64,000 nucleotides of DNA from Tubulanus polymorphus (GCF_964204645.1 NC_134025.1:21112001-21176000), one strand, 5' to 3'. Positions 1 through 12,035 are shown, counted from the stretch's first letter. Notes: a model not told the origin generated them from the letters alone. Numbers and translations: made by a program.

Positions 1-1189
1 CTTTACGAGGTGGCGCGTGGAAAAAACCAACTGGGTAAATTTTCTGTTGTCGATCGAACATCATAACGAGGAGATCGAGTCACCTGGCAATTTGCCGCCG
101 CAATAACCAGTACGCACACCTGTACCGCGAACCCCAGGCCGGGAAAATGCGAAGAACGCCGGGAATTCTCTCACGTTCGGTTCTAGTAACGAATTCCGGG
201 TTAAATAAAAGACCTGTCGACGTTCGACCAGGAATGCTAACTAGAGGTAATTCGAAAAGATAATATACCCATTTCATCAAAAGTATGCTACATTTTTCGC
301 GCGCGAAAGCTTCCTACTCAACATAGCGCACGTTCACTCGACAAGTGGTTGTTTCAGCATGACCACAATTCGACCTTGATTTACTTCGATACTCGAACCA
401 AACATAACCGAACGATGGCGAAATGAACACAAACGTTGCGCCACCACCACTGCTCAGATACTCCAGGAATGTTTACCACGTCACCGCGAAAAAAATGGCC
501 TAAACTCACTTGCCGGACGACCCAATTTCACACGGCGCAAAGTTATCGAAAAATATATAAGCCAGACACAAAACGCGTAGGCGTCAATGAATTCAACAAC
601 CAATTCAACCACCTGTTACTGAGCAATCGCGTATCTAGTCAAAAACTTGTTCGGGTTCATGTTTGATGTTAGGTAATACAAATACCGATACAAACACCAC
701 AGATAACATAGCTCAGCAATAACGAGCCTGAGAATTCGCCCCATTTTGCGAATAAATATCGACGCAAAATCCATTTTTGTTGTATCGAAAATGTTAACGG
801 GTTGACTGCAAGTATTTCCGCCGTTCAGGGAGCGGGATTCAAACTTGGCAGTTACCATGTACTACGTTACCAAGGATGAATCGCAATCCACAGTCGTTCC
901 GGACCCGTCACAGTCCCGTGTTCAGCTTTATAGATTTAGCTATTAAGTTTAAAAACTCTGATTTAAACTCCACTTCACGATTTAACTCAAGGATTCAAAT
1001 ACTAGTACCTGACAACTGAAGTCCTGACTGTTAGTTGAGAATGAATTGAAAATCAGCTAAAATTGCCAATGTTTTAACGTAGGAATCAAAACTTTATAGA
1101 ACTAAGAACTTCTACCGGTGATGAGTTTTATAAGGCGCACGTTTGAAAATTAGAATAACTCTCATCTAAACCGAACTCAAACTAAACCT

Positions 1190-1510
1190 GCAAGAGTGGA
1201 ACTGGACATGGTTGACATCCACAACTGCTTGTACAGTACCAATGTTCTTCGCAACAGGTTTTATAGAAAAGCGGCCACCCCTTTTATTTCTATATCCACC
1301 CTTCTGAATATCAGCCACCCCTAATAGAATATCTGCTGCCCCTACCAGAGTGGACGCCAATATTCTACCAATGCTGATAATTTCTTAGCTAATGTGAAAA
1401 ATAGGAGATTATACCAAAATTGAGCTTAATTGTCTGTATCTTTTTTTTTGGGGGGGGGGGGGGGGTGGATTGAAAGCCTTGCCAAGTCATACAGTTAACA
1501 ATGAATGCAT
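1190..1510 (+). repeat. Dispersed repeat, copy 1 (partner at 27180-27390)
   Basis: It shares GCGGCCACCCCT, TCTGCTGCCCCTACCAGA-like blocks and the closing TTAACAATGAATGCA with 27180-27390 in the same orientation and order. This copy is longer because of an inserted poly-T/poly-G tract. No protein is recognisable. Confidence 0.75.
1441..1467 (+). repeat. Poly-T then poly-G tract
   Basis: Nine to ten T followed by about 15 G, seen directly. Its exact length is prone to assembly error. Confidence 0.9.
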
Positions 1511-4500
1511 CCCCTTAAAAATCCCAGTATACGGAGGACACCAAGTACCCTTCAGTAGGAAGAACCACCCTTTCTCGACTTTCTCTTATCGGCCTACGAA
1601 CTACGACCTTAGAATGATAATAATAACATTAATATCACGAGGACAAACGCGCACACGGCACTACCACCGCACCGTGGCAGATAGAATGAGTCATCCACTC
1701 TGAAATGATCCGATCAATAAAGGTGTTACGATAAACCTGCTTACAACAACCAACTGACGGCAACCGATCAAAAGAGAATCAGAGAGAGAGAGAGAGCGTT
1801 GACTCATCACCGGGTGAAAAACAGTACTACGTGTTGCTTCGGCATAATATAATTGTATCACTTAAAGGCTGGCGCGCGCGCGCGAGTGGAGCCATAAAAA
1901 TCATGTTACAAATATAAATGCGCGTTAAGTGTATCTGGTTGCGATAAATGAACGAACCTACAAATAAGGTACTAACATCCGTTTATTGTAACAACCTGCA
2001 ACCGAAGCGACGATACTTCCTTGGTTGCCTGATTTTAACATAATCATAATCAACTTCCAATATGTACAACTAGTGAACTTTTCTGATACGCTCACCCGGG
2101 CATCGGACTCTTTGCGCGATATTCTTATCGTCGCGAAATTAAACTAGACAAAGTTAAACTATCAAACGAAGAATATGCCGTCCTGATGCCCAGTTCCATT
2201 AGCTCGGTTGATGATGTCTCGAATTCATAACGTCTACACTCACAGGGATCAAGAAGGGTATGAAACTTTACCGTTAAAGTTGTCCTGCTCGAGTACTGTA
2301 TATATTCAGTAATCATGTACAACGATTATTATACATATATGTTATGTATACACATTTGAGAAAATATAAATTCATTCAGTCACGCGAGGCACCGTGTTAA
2401 ATTTTTAACACCGTATTTTCTGCTCAATAAGCCCATTTTTTCTAGCCCTAAATTTCTACCCAAAAATATCATGACCGGCTTATTGGACAGATACGATCTG
2501 AACCTAAAAAATCATACCCCAATCTATGTCACTCCAATGTTCCCGGAGACCTCGAAATCGAGAAGAGTGGTCCATATCAATTTGAGGTCATTTTGAGCTT
2601 CCACAACTGTTGATACCCAGGTTCTATGATTTGTCATGTATTTTGACTGTACATATTTCATCTAATTAATGAATCAATTCTATTTGCCAATGTGCGAAGA
2701 CGTCTGCGTTCATTGTTATCCATTCAGTTTCTTTTGAACACGAACCGAATCGATGGCAATTAATTAATCAATTAATCAAATATCCTCGAGAAATTAACGA
2801 CTACCTCGTTATCTAGTATTTCATATCATACAATATTTTACAAATAGGTATCGATTTTAAAGAGTGAAAAACGTAACACCCTCGGCTAGCGTTACGCGAA
2901 ACACGGTCACGAGAACCTCGGATTGATTTGGGTGTGTAATCATATTCATATCAACAGAAAGCGACGAGGGCTTAATAGGGCGAAACCGTCGCCATCTCGT
3001 CACTCGGAAAAAACACCTAGACAAACCCCGGCGACACGGTACTGACACCAACTCGCGCGAGCCGCTATCGACAACAATTTCAGTCCGAATGCCTTCATTG
3101 CGCGTCATAGGAACTTCTCCGGGAACAAAACCAGACAGCAACCAATACTCATTAATCTGTCTTCACTAATATGTATCGACTAGGGGGGATTGATTCGGAG
3201 ATATCAGCGTTACATGTCAACAATTATAGTATTAATAAAACACCAATGTAGAGGGAGAATCTCCCAATAGTGTAGTTCACTAATTTACTCAAGGGAGTCG
3301 TCTTCGAAATGGAAGTAATACGGCTGATGTTTTTATTTCATCATGATATGATTTTCTTTTACTAAATTTGAAGCCTTCTCGTAATCGTTCACATTTTGAA
3401 AACTCCGCTAAAAACCTTTCCGCGGTTGTTTAGAACTGGAAACAATTGTCACCTCAACATGAAACACCCCACCTTATAACCGTGATGTGTGTCCACCAAA
3501 AAACCTCCTGCCTATTTATATAGTTATCTATCTAGATTATAAAAAAGTCCAACAGTAGAAATGAAATTTTGTTTCGTCTTCGTTCAGACCACAACTAACC
3601 AACGCGACATTCCACTGGACGATGGCTACTAGAAGTAAGCCAGTCTCAAAATGAAGACATCCTCATTGTGTATCATTAAGCTCGTTATATCATCGCTCTT
3701 TCCGATAATATCTATTCTAATGATGGATGGACGTCCAACGACTACGAAATATTCTTCAATATTCTTTTGAAGTACACGAATGATGAATTACAACGGGCGG
3801 ACGAGGACGAAAATATACCGCGCAACGCGGACACATTTGATGTAACGGGTATGCTTTATGATTGAAGACCGTGGCACTTCTGTGGCGGCACTTCTTCTCA
3901 ATGGAATATTATATATCTCTTTATGAGTCATCAGCCCCTAGGAAGGAGGCAACAGTCGGGCAGAAAACAATACTTGTTTTTATACAGCCGGTAGCCAGTT
4001 GCCAATAGCTCGTGTCGCCGCGATAATCTATAAATCGGTGTCCTCAGTTGACTTGTGGGCGGTGCCTTTCTTCGTAAGTCAATAAAGAGGTCCTCTAACT
4101 GCCATTAGAATTCCGATACGTCTAACCTAACCGGGAGAGATGGGAAGAAAATTGACTGACACCTGTTAGTCGACAACCAGGCATGAGGCGCTACCGAAGA
4201 TGACTCATCGTCAGTCGGACAGAGCCATCTGCCAATAAGTGCTAGAACTATAATAACATGACGCTATTGTCATGAATTAAAAACAAGTGGATGATTGCAT
4301 TAAACACAGGGCTAATGAAACCCCCCTCATCAATGTATCCTATTCTATACTAAAGACAGATCTCTAATTCAAAGTATCACAGTAGTAGCAATCTAATCAA
4401 TCCAACTTTTAAAGTCTGACTGAATGACTTTAAAAGCTTTTCTCCTGTCCTGAGCAAATATTCCGAATGAACAAAAATGATTAGTTTTTCTTACAGGGGC

Positions 4501-4772
4501 AGAGGAAAGGAAAAACTTTTTAAAAATTAAATTCCAATTATCAACCTGAAATGGCAAAATGCAAGCACTAAAAGCAATAAAAGCACATAATCACCAAGAG
4601 GGGTGTGATCGTCCTAGAAAATTCACATGTAATTTTCTTACAATATGAAAGTTCTGGAATGAATTCTTTGATTATTTTTCAATCTGGGTTTTTCAAAATA
4701 ATTTTGTGAAAACATTGCTAACTAATGTATTCGACTGCACACAAGAATTCAACCTTGAAATACCGCCCCTGA

Positions 4773-4955
4773 TAAACCACCATTCCTGTCAACGCCAGGT
4801 ATGCTCTGAGGAACATCTCCATTTAGTCTTGAAGTCAAAATCATCCCCCGATATAGCCTACTGCCATACTCTCTAAATGGAAAGAATCCTATATCACTGA
4901 CGTACCCGGTAGGTGGTATTGGGGTTGACTGTATATCGCCAGCATTTTACTTAGC
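4773..4955 (-). other. Unassigned 59-codon open frame, possible exon or mobile-element fragment
   Basis: Read on the minus strand, a frame after a TAA stays open from about 4955 to a TGA at about 4757. It encodes motifs such as TPIPPTGYVSDIGFFPF, GSRLYRGMILTSRLNGDV and PGVDRNGGLS. An AG acceptor-like site (ATACAG) precedes the open part near 4950. The composition looks protein-like, but I do not recognise the family. It is not the expected acidic eIF5 C-terminus. It may belong to a mobile element. Confidence 0.3.
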
Positions 4956-5397
4956 ACATCATATATCATGAATTTTTAGGAATCCTTTATATTCGATAAC
5001 TCCTGAAACGCCAAAGTCCATAGACTGAAGACCAGAGAAAACTCTCGTCTATGTCAACATGGGATGACATCATAATCTACAGGGTCTTTACCCTGACCAA
5101 GGTCAATGAGAATATAATATAATGAGAATAAGCCTCACGATTTTGACCGAATGTTTAAAACCTTTTCAACGTTTTTCTACCCAAACAGGAAGAGGGAGTA
5201 GCCATGAATAGGTTGCCGCACAAGGCTAGGTGGAGTAACTTCAATCGTACTGGCTAGGGATGTCTATTTGGAGGGAATGCCGACAAAATTCCAACTGATA
5301 TTCTTTGAAGCAGTATTTCGCTTACCGGTAACTTTAAATTAGCCGACATAAACAAATTGAAATCAGACAAAGAGCAAATAATGTAGTATGTGCATAC

Positions 5398-5541
5398 CTC
5401 AACACCATCCTCGGCATCATCATCATCTTCATCCGAGTCGCTGTCTTCTTCCTCTTCAGCTTCTTTCAACCACTTAATAAACGGGGAAGCTTTATCTCGT
5501 ATCTCCTGCGACACAGCCTTTGGCACATAACGCTTGGAAAC
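5398..5541 (-). CDS. EIF5: eIF5 exon 9 ([14 protein letters not shown]-box 2)
   Basis: It has 48 codons starting [18 protein letters not shown] with [12 protein letters not shown] and a long Asp/Glu run. This is acidic-aromatic box 2, the known contact for eIF2-beta and eIF3c. It ends at a GTATGC donor in phase 0. Reading through the donor gives about 48 unrelated residues before a stop, so a further exon is expected downstream. Confidence 0.94.
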
Positions 5542-8500
5542 CTGTAATGTATACGGCAAATCTTGCACATTTCATTGAAAGGAAAGATACATATAGCTTA
5601 GCTAAAGCCAAGATTTATCACAGTACAATACAATTTAAATAATGTTTTCTTTATTTGTATGGAATGGTGTTTCAAAAAACACATGTACATGCACATGTAC
5701 AATATCTAACGCATTGAAGGTATTTAATTTTTCTGAAAAGGAAAAAGCCCAAAAGCGGCGTGATGCTGGCTGCCGTCTAAAAAAAATTGACTTAATGAAA
5801 ATAATACAAGAACCCACTGGGTTGCTATAAACAGCTCGTCGAATATAGAAATCCGTCACTCAAAAACCCATAACCACAGTCAAGTAAAAAACCTTTTCAC
5901 TGTGTTTACTTCGCAGTGTTAACTTCACAGTACGATGTAATTGTTAATTAGTTAAAACCTCTATCAAAAGATGGAGGCACCTGTCAAGAATTGTCAAATA
6001 TAAGTACCGGTAACTAACAATATAATGCACTGCAGGTTAGACGCTTTGCAGTGGTTCATCCATTACTTATATTAATTTTCAAGTTTCCATTTTCACTGGA
6101 AATTTATTGAGGGAATCTGCCAGTAGTGAAAGGGTTAGAGTAATTCCAAAATAAATTTTCCCATTTAGTACCCGGTATATACATAATACTCCAATTAGAA
6201 ATGTTATCCTCAGAAAGTATCGGGTATAATCAATAAACCAAAACACCCACAGTCGGTTTTAATGAAAAAAATCTGCGAAAAAATCCGCCGAAAAACTCGG
6301 AAAAATAAATTCACAAGACGTATTCAACCGAACTGCAGTGAGCTGGTTGATTCAGCCCAAATGCCTTCAGTGCACATCATAGGATCGTTTGAAAACCAAT
6401 ACTCATCGTCAACGAAATAATTCTTACTCAACAAGCCGTTATCAAAAAACGCGCGTCAAGATTAGAGTCAAGTTCAGATTTTTCTTTAAGAGGAATCGTC
6501 AGAAGAACTTTCTATCAAAACGAAGAAGTAGTCCAACCCAAAAGCAACAAAGAATCAATTTGGTTTTCAGCCCAAAAATGCCTTCACTGCATATTTTAAG
6601 ATCACAGTTCAACTCATGATTTGAATTATATGAGTTAAGCCAGGTAAATCACAATATCAAATTTGAAACAGTTGGTCTAGAACAACCGGTCTTCTGTATT
6701 TGTAAAGACCAACAACAAAAAATTAAAGTCGCCCTAAAAATGGTTGCACTTTCCCAGGACGGAATCCTCAGAAAGATTCAGAATAATCACTTAACCAAAT
6801 CTTGTCTAACCAAATTATACGGACCTGTTCCAAAAACATCAACAGAAAAACTCTTAATTCAATTTTAGGAACAGATCCAATTCAGCAGCGAAGAATTGAT
6901 TAAATCAGCCCAAATGCCTTCAGTGCACATCATCGGATTCAAGTGTCTAACCGCTCGTTTTCTTTTTAACGTACAATAGGTTTATTAGTGAAATAAAGCT
7001 AGTGGGGTACTTTTTCAAATATCCGATGGGAACTAAGAAAACTCAAGTCGATTCAAATCGTCTAGCCTTTCAGGACAGACTCACTGGTACCGTCGGAATC
7101 CTCAGAATGATTCGGAATAATCACTTAACCAAATCTTTTCTCGCCGAATTATACAGACATGTCCCGAAAAAATCACCAGAAAGACTCTGACTCAATTTTA
7201 AGAACTGATCCAATTCAGCAGCTAAGACTTGATTAAATCAGCCCAAATGCCTTCAGTGCACATCATAGGATTCGAGTTTCGACATGGCCATTTTTCTGAC
7301 CAACATTCAATAGGTGTATACAACTGAAATTTGAATTATCGGTAAGCGGAAGAAAGAACCACTTGTCAATAAACTATCTGATGAGAATTATTAAGAATAC
7401 TAGGTCATCTAGCCTTTCGGGACAGACTCACTGGTACCGTCGGAATCCTCAGAATGATTTGGAATAATCACTAAACCAAATCTTGTCTAACCAAATTATA
7501 TGGACGAGTCCCAAAAAAAATCACCAGAAAGACTCTGACTCAATTCTTTTAGGAACAGATCCAATTCAGCAGCCAAGAATTGATTAAATCAGCCCAAATG
7601 CCTTCAGTGCACATCATCGGATTGAGCAGGATGGACCACATGATCTGTTTACATGAAAATATTGTGCATTACGAAAATACTTTTCGAACAAATATTAATT
7701 ACCTTTGAGGCCCAATCCAAAATGACCTCCTCTTCAACAATATCCAAATCATAGAACGTTTTCAGAATATGCGGCACCTTCGGCAGCAACGTGCTGCTGT
7801 ATTTCACACCGGCCAACTGTTCCAGACCGTGAAGCAGATACCGTTGGGCTTTCGGGTTTTCATTTGTGAACTGCAAAACGAAACATAATTCATACATCAC
7901 AACTAAACCGACTTAATACTCTCCTTACAACATCTAGTCTACTTGCATCGAATCTATCATTATCCGCAGGTTCAATTACTCATCCGTCGCGAAATAGACA
8001 GAATGACCTAAATTGTCATTAGCAATAACGCAATATTGATGTTAATTAAGTTCCAACTCTTGGTCTTATCATGGAAATTTGACATCGCACTTAAAATGGC
8101 ATCAAGGTACATTGCATCAGGTAAAGTTTAATTTAAAATCCATTAGCCGTGGACTCATTTCTTGCAATAATTCATTTCAAGTTGTTCATAGAATAACTAT
8201 ATTTGGAATGGAAGCGGTTGGTAGTGCCTTAGCAGTTAAATGGGTTTAGCTCTGTAAAATTCTATACGATAGCCAATGACTAATGTTAATTCATGAGCAT
8301 ACTACATATAAAATCTAGTTTTCTATTCCAAAGTATTGGCCCTGAATTCCAGCGAGACAAAATTCAGGAATTTGACTGACTTTGGGTGGTGAAACAAACT
8401 CCCTGAACTGTACGAAGAAACAAACGCTCACCCGAAGGAAAATCTTTCGGTATTCTTTCACTTCCACGAGCACCTTTTCGGACAACAAAAGCTCCACTAA

Positions 8501-11500
8501 CACCATCGTCGCTTTTTCTTTGACTTCGAGACGGTCGGCTTCGCCGAGAATATCCTTGTCGGCGTTAGCGACATTTCCTTGGCTCATTTTCGTCTGAAAT
8601 AGATAATTGCACGATCGTATAATTGCCACCTTCAATGCATTATTGATCGTTCTCGAAATCAATGTATTCAAAATGTAACTGTAAGGTTCCAAATGCAAAG
8701 CAACCAGCTCCAATTCAGCGTAGCCGCTATACAGATCCAAAACTTGATTTATTTCCCAAAGCTTTGGCCCTGAATGTCAATGATTAATATCATCCAGGAA
8801 TTTGACTGACTTTGGTATTCAGATTGTTTCTGGTTGAAGTCCCGACGTCCGAAGACCCTTTTTGATTTGGCCTTATTCTATGTTATTAACTAACAAATGA
8901 CAATTAAACGGACTTCATTTTTAAAGCAAGTTTAAAACATGAATTGGGATGATTTGTAAATCCGCCCTTATCAGTACTAAATATTGGTTAAGGCAGAATG
9001 ACGAATCCTTCTTCTAAGAAGGGCACTGCTGGCAAACCTGTTAAGACAAATGTATTCCAAAAAAAACCTTCTATTTTACTTTGACGAAATATTTGCAGCC
9101 CGAATGCAACCAAGTTTAGCGAAGGTTACCATATTATCAATCATAAATTCGTTGTTGCTCTCACCTTCACGAAGTTGTAGAATATCTCCATTCTTTCTTC
9201 AGATGATTTCTCCAGATCGTCGTCAATGGCCAGTTTCTGGGCGGCCGACGATAATTCGTTCATTCGAGCTTTAACGGCCGACTCATCTAGATCACCCCAA
9301 TCATCATCATCCTCCTCATCGGCGTGGTTATTATTCTGTAAACGGCGAAAAGCAACTCGTCAATATCTAAAATATTCACGGTTCAACAAATTTGCTGTTT
9401 TGTATAGCGGCGATTCCATGAAAATGTTCAAAAGCACGCTTTACACTACCTAAAGTTGGTTTCTAATCAGGGGAAGAAAAATCCAGGTCCTAACTGTATC
9501 AATTTAGGGGTAGTGTACTGTACAACAACAACAAACTAGACAAAAATTTCTTATTGCCCATTTCTCTAAATCGAAGGAGTTTTGAGCATTGCGTTCAAAA
9601 GAAATGAGTTTCAAGAGCTTTTAAGGAGTTTTCAATGAATTTTCAAGGAGTTTTCAATGAATCGGCTAATCGTATGGACCCTGTGCAAGTATGGAGGGAT
9701 ATCAATGCTGAAAATGCTCACCAAAGCTGGCGCTTCAACTTTTTCAGGTTCCTCTTTGGTTTCGTGGTGACCATTGGCCTCGGGACTACTTCGACTATCT
9801 TTCTCCTTGCGTTTTCCTTTCTTGAGGTCCTTCTTAGAAGGCGTAGCTCCACCAACCTGTAACGATACGGTAAAATGTCTTTACGGGCATTTTCTTTCAT
9901 TAAATAAGACGCCCGATTTCTAGAGCTAATTCCATCATATTGAGTATGAAATCGGCCTTCAAGCGTATACAACAAACTGAAGTAAAAAGTTGGTCAACTG
10001 GTGAACCTTGTGACACTGGTGAACAAAAAATTGATTCAATTTACCTGTTCACTGCCAGGAGGATTACGGATGATGTAAGTTGTCAATTTGTGTCTCAGCT
10101 CTAATTGTCCGTGGTAGCCGCAAGCCATACAATGCTGCTTGATTGTTTGCGCTTTCGTGTTAACATTCTGCAACAAATTTTTCAAGTTCATGTATCCGAT
10201 CGATTACTGCATCAGTTATACTAACGACGCGCTAGATGTCTGTCAAAAATCAAATTAATCGGGATCGTTGATTTTTGTTAAATGATTCTTGGAGTTTACA
10301 TGATGGAAATTCAATTCATGCAATGGCAATGAATTTATAAGATTTGTGCTTGAGTTAATGAACTTTGTATTTCGGCTTCTAAGCATTCATGTTGAGTTAA
10401 AACAGAATATATTTAAATGTATATTTTTACATATCTATTGGATGGATGGCAACTATCATCTGGAATCAGTTGCATAGCCCAATTTCAACTGAGGGCTCAG
10501 CTTTCTAATTTTGAACTAACCCTTGGTTAAAAGTCGAAACTTATTACTTTTTACCAATAACTATAACGTTTCCATTTAATGCGGCATTGTTTATCCAATA
10601 TTAACACCTAGTCAACCGAGTTGGATTAAAACACTTATTTACTGATAAAGGTATCAGTCCAAAAGGAGCCCAATTCACACCCATACATGAAATATAAACA
10701 CTTACTAAGCTCGTTTCGGGATTTTCACAATTTGGACACAATACGAATTTATTGATAAAAATATGAAGGAGTTCTTGGAGTTTAGCCGAGTCGTGAGACC
10801 CGTTCACGATGAAACGTTCATTTTTCAAGTCGAACTGAGTCTGAGCACCTAATTCACAGCCAAAAAATTTGGTGGGATCTGAAAATGAAGTATAACACAG
10901 GATGAAATAGAGATCACTTGGAAATTTATCATAGCATGTCTGATAGTTAGATTCTGAAGAACAATTAACAAAGTACAAGGCTCTTCATTTCGAGCTACCT
11001 GATGCCCGAATTTCCCCCATTGAATACAACTTCATGATTTTTCCCAATAAGCATATTCAAGGTTTCTTTTCCATTATTATTCTTATTGATGTAACTTAGA
11101 AACTTTATTGTAAACTCATGATGCCTGGGGCCATTTGAACAGTCATGACTTCAGTGCGAAAGTCGTCTTAAATCTTAAAAGTAGCTGCTTCATTGGCTTT
11201 AGAACTAAGATGGTCTTAAAAAATCTAAGCCATGAATGACTGTGCAATTGACCCCTGTATTAATGAGAGCAATGATTCTAAAACGGCTTAAACCACTCCG
11301 CCTCTCACAACCAGACAACCTCATCGTACATACTTAGTATTATCTAGAGGGAGTGATCACCAAAGCCATGTTTCAGGAAGCTAGAACTGAAAATACAATA
11401 AACCAAAACTCAAAATACAATATCATCGATATACTTACATGTTGGGGGACGCGACAGAGATTTCGCTACCTCCACCATATTAACGATTACAGTTTTTATC

Positions 11501-12035
11501 CCATTTCCCTTGCCTTCGACCTGAAAATGATGAAAAGGCCGATTTTGAAATAACAAATCATGTGTACCGGCAACACTTTAAAATCACTGTTGTGTGTCGT
11601 ATATTGGGGGTCGACTGCACTTAATTATGAGCAAACTTAGCAGGCACTGGCATTGAAATCAAGCAGCACCTCGTTATTCAAGCCACTATTTCCAGGGCCT
11701 GGTTTTATTGACTGGTATTAACAATAACCCAGGGGCTAACTTAATTCATTGCTAAACCTGCCACAGAGTTTTGTGCATGTACACATGGCTTTCAGATTTA
11801 AATGAGACAAGGGGACCAGGCAGTTCAGTTTCAACAATTAACCACACAGAATAGGCAGTTTATTTTATTTTGAATAATGGCAATTCATTTCAATCAATTT
11901 TCCTTAGTCTGACGCACGGCGATACATCAGCGCAATATCTGAGCGATGTTTACGGCGGCTTACCTTAGCTATCAGCTTGGGCATTTTGTAGCGATAAAAC
12001 TGGTCGTTGACATTTCTGTTAACGTTGAGAGACAT
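5398..12035 (-). CDS. EIF5: Eukaryotic translation initiation factor 5, nine coding exons, 3' end missing
   Basis: eIF5 activates GTP hydrolysis by eIF2 in the 43S/48S pre-initiation complex and bridges eIF2, eIF3c and eIF1 in the cytoplasm. Exons in transcript order: 12035-11964, 11520-11439, 10878-10706, 10167-10045, 9856-9722, 9335-9165, 8593-8432, 7870-7703, 5541-5398. All junctions are GT-AG and stay in phase for 410 residues; animal eIF5 is about 430. Visible landmarks are the N-terminal GAP segment with arginine at position 15 (the known arginine finger), a zinc finger of two CxxC pairs (CPNC in exon 3, CMAC in exon 4), a lysine-rich then acidic linker, and the C-terminal W2/HEAT domain with [12 protein letters not shown] ending in an Asp/Glu run. 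The start ATG at 12035-12033 gives MSLNVNR, matching the family start. The last about 20 codons lie on an exon I could not identify. The identification is very firm; the terminal exon is not. Confidence 0.96.
6240..7625. repeat. Diverged tandem array, unit about 335-350 bp, in an eIF5 intron
   Basis: The marker ATGCCTTCAGTGCACATCAT, or a close variant, recurs at about 6361, 6577, 6914, 7247 and 7598. Spacings of about 338, 333 and 351 bp follow a first truncated spacing of 216. The last three units also share GGAATCCTCAGAA and AATTCAGCAGC blocks in the same order. A lone relative of the marker is at about 3088. The array fills most of the intron between exons 9 and 8. Confidence 0.85.
7703..7870 (-). 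CDS. EIF5: eIF5 exon 8 (W2 domain core)
   Basis: It has 56 codons with [20 protein letters not shown] and [12 protein letters not shown], diagnostic of the eIF5 W2 domain. Acceptor TTTTGCAG, donor GTAATTAA. Confidence 0.96.
8328..8815. repeat. Short direct repeats flanking eIF5 exon 7
   Basis: Two copies of a roughly 60-bp sequence lie at about 8328-8386 and 8755-8815. Both contain TTGGCCCTGAAT and end in CAGGAATTTGACTGACTTTG. They are in the same orientation and bracket exon 7. Confidence 0.7.
8432..8593 (-). CDS. EIF5: eIF5 exon 7 (W2 domain)
   Basis: It has 54 codons including [17 protein letters not shown] and the EYRKIFLR helix, matching the eIF5 C-terminal HEAT repeats. Acceptor TTTCAG, donor GTGAGC. 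The exon sits between two roughly 60-bp direct repeats (see that entry). Confidence 0.94.
9165..9335 (-). CDS. EIF5: eIF5 exon 6 (acidic AA-box 1 and start of W2 domain)
   Basis: It has 57 codons. An acidic run [11 protein letters not shown] matches the conserved acidic-aromatic box 1, followed by helices leading into the W2 domain. Acceptor TTTACAG, donor GTGAGAG. Confidence 0.95.
9722..9856 (-). CDS. EIF5: eIF5 exon 5 (lysine-rich linker)
   Basis: It has 45 codons, starting with the [19 protein letters not shown] stretch and then an acidic tail. This is the flexible basic linker between the GAP and W2 domains, known in other eIF5s to contact rRNA and eIF2. Acceptor TTACAG, donor GTGAGC. 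Confidence 0.93.
10045..10167 (-). CDS. EIF5: eIF5 exon 4 (second zinc-finger CxxC)
   Basis: It has 41 codons starting [10 protein letters not shown] with the second cysteine pair CMAC and the GYHG turn, ending at IRNPPGSEQ. Acceptor TTGCAG, donor GTAAATTG. It completes the zinc finger begun in exon 3. Confidence 0.95.
10706..10878 (-). CDS. EIF5: eIF5 exon 3 ([12 protein letters not shown], first zinc-finger CxxC)
   Basis: It has 173 nt and carries the highly conserved [14 protein letters not shown] block and the first zinc-knuckle pair CPNC followed by ENPET. Acceptor TTTTCAG, donor GTAAGTG. One base from exon 2 plus 173 nt gives 58 whole codons. Confidence 0.96.
11123..11258. mobile_element. 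Foldback MITE-like element in an eIF5 intron
   Basis: The left end CCTGGGGCCATTTGAACAGTCATG is partly reverse-complementary to the right end CATGAATGACTGTGCAATTGACCCC, with inner blocks also pairing. This is the structure of a small non-autonomous DNA element; it has no coding capacity. Confidence 0.6.
11439..11520 (-). CDS. EIF5: eIF5 exon 2 (GAP domain)
   Basis: It has 82 nt between a TTTTCAG acceptor and a GTAAGTAT donor, starting [10 protein letters not shown] and running into the RPPT motif. It leaves phase 1, completed by exon 3 to give threonine-tyrosine-proline as in the family. Confidence 0.95.
11692..11772. mobile_element. Partial foldback element related to 49723-49834
   Basis: It contains GACTGGTATTAACA and CCAGGGGCTAACTTAATTCATT, closely matching one arm of the foldback at 49723-49834. 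Only one side is present. Confidence 0.55.
11964..12035 (-). CDS. EIF5: eIF5 exon 1 (start codon, arginine finger)
   Basis: It encodes 24 codons from ATG (12035-12033) to LIAK and ends at a GTAAG donor at phase 0. The arginine in the FYRYK motif falls at residue 15, the position of the catalytic arginine finger known from yeast and human eIF5. Acceptor-like AGs lie just upstream of the ATG (for example near 12066), so an upstream leader exon is likely. Confidence 0.95.

Larger units (their letters stand above)
1..4770. other. Non-coding region left of eIF5
   Basis: I see no supportable gene. It contains a dispersed repeat at 1190-1510, a poly-T/poly-G run at 1441-1465, a GA run near 1783, a CG dinucleotide run near 1873, and a relative of the eIF5 intronic tandem-repeat marker near 3088. 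The missing eIF5 terminal exon and 3' UTR may lie here or in 4770-5397. Confidence 0.5.

Noticed and set aside
7002-7190. 62-codon frame in the eIF5 intron
   Set aside because: It is part of the 340-bp tandem array, and other units do not keep the frame.
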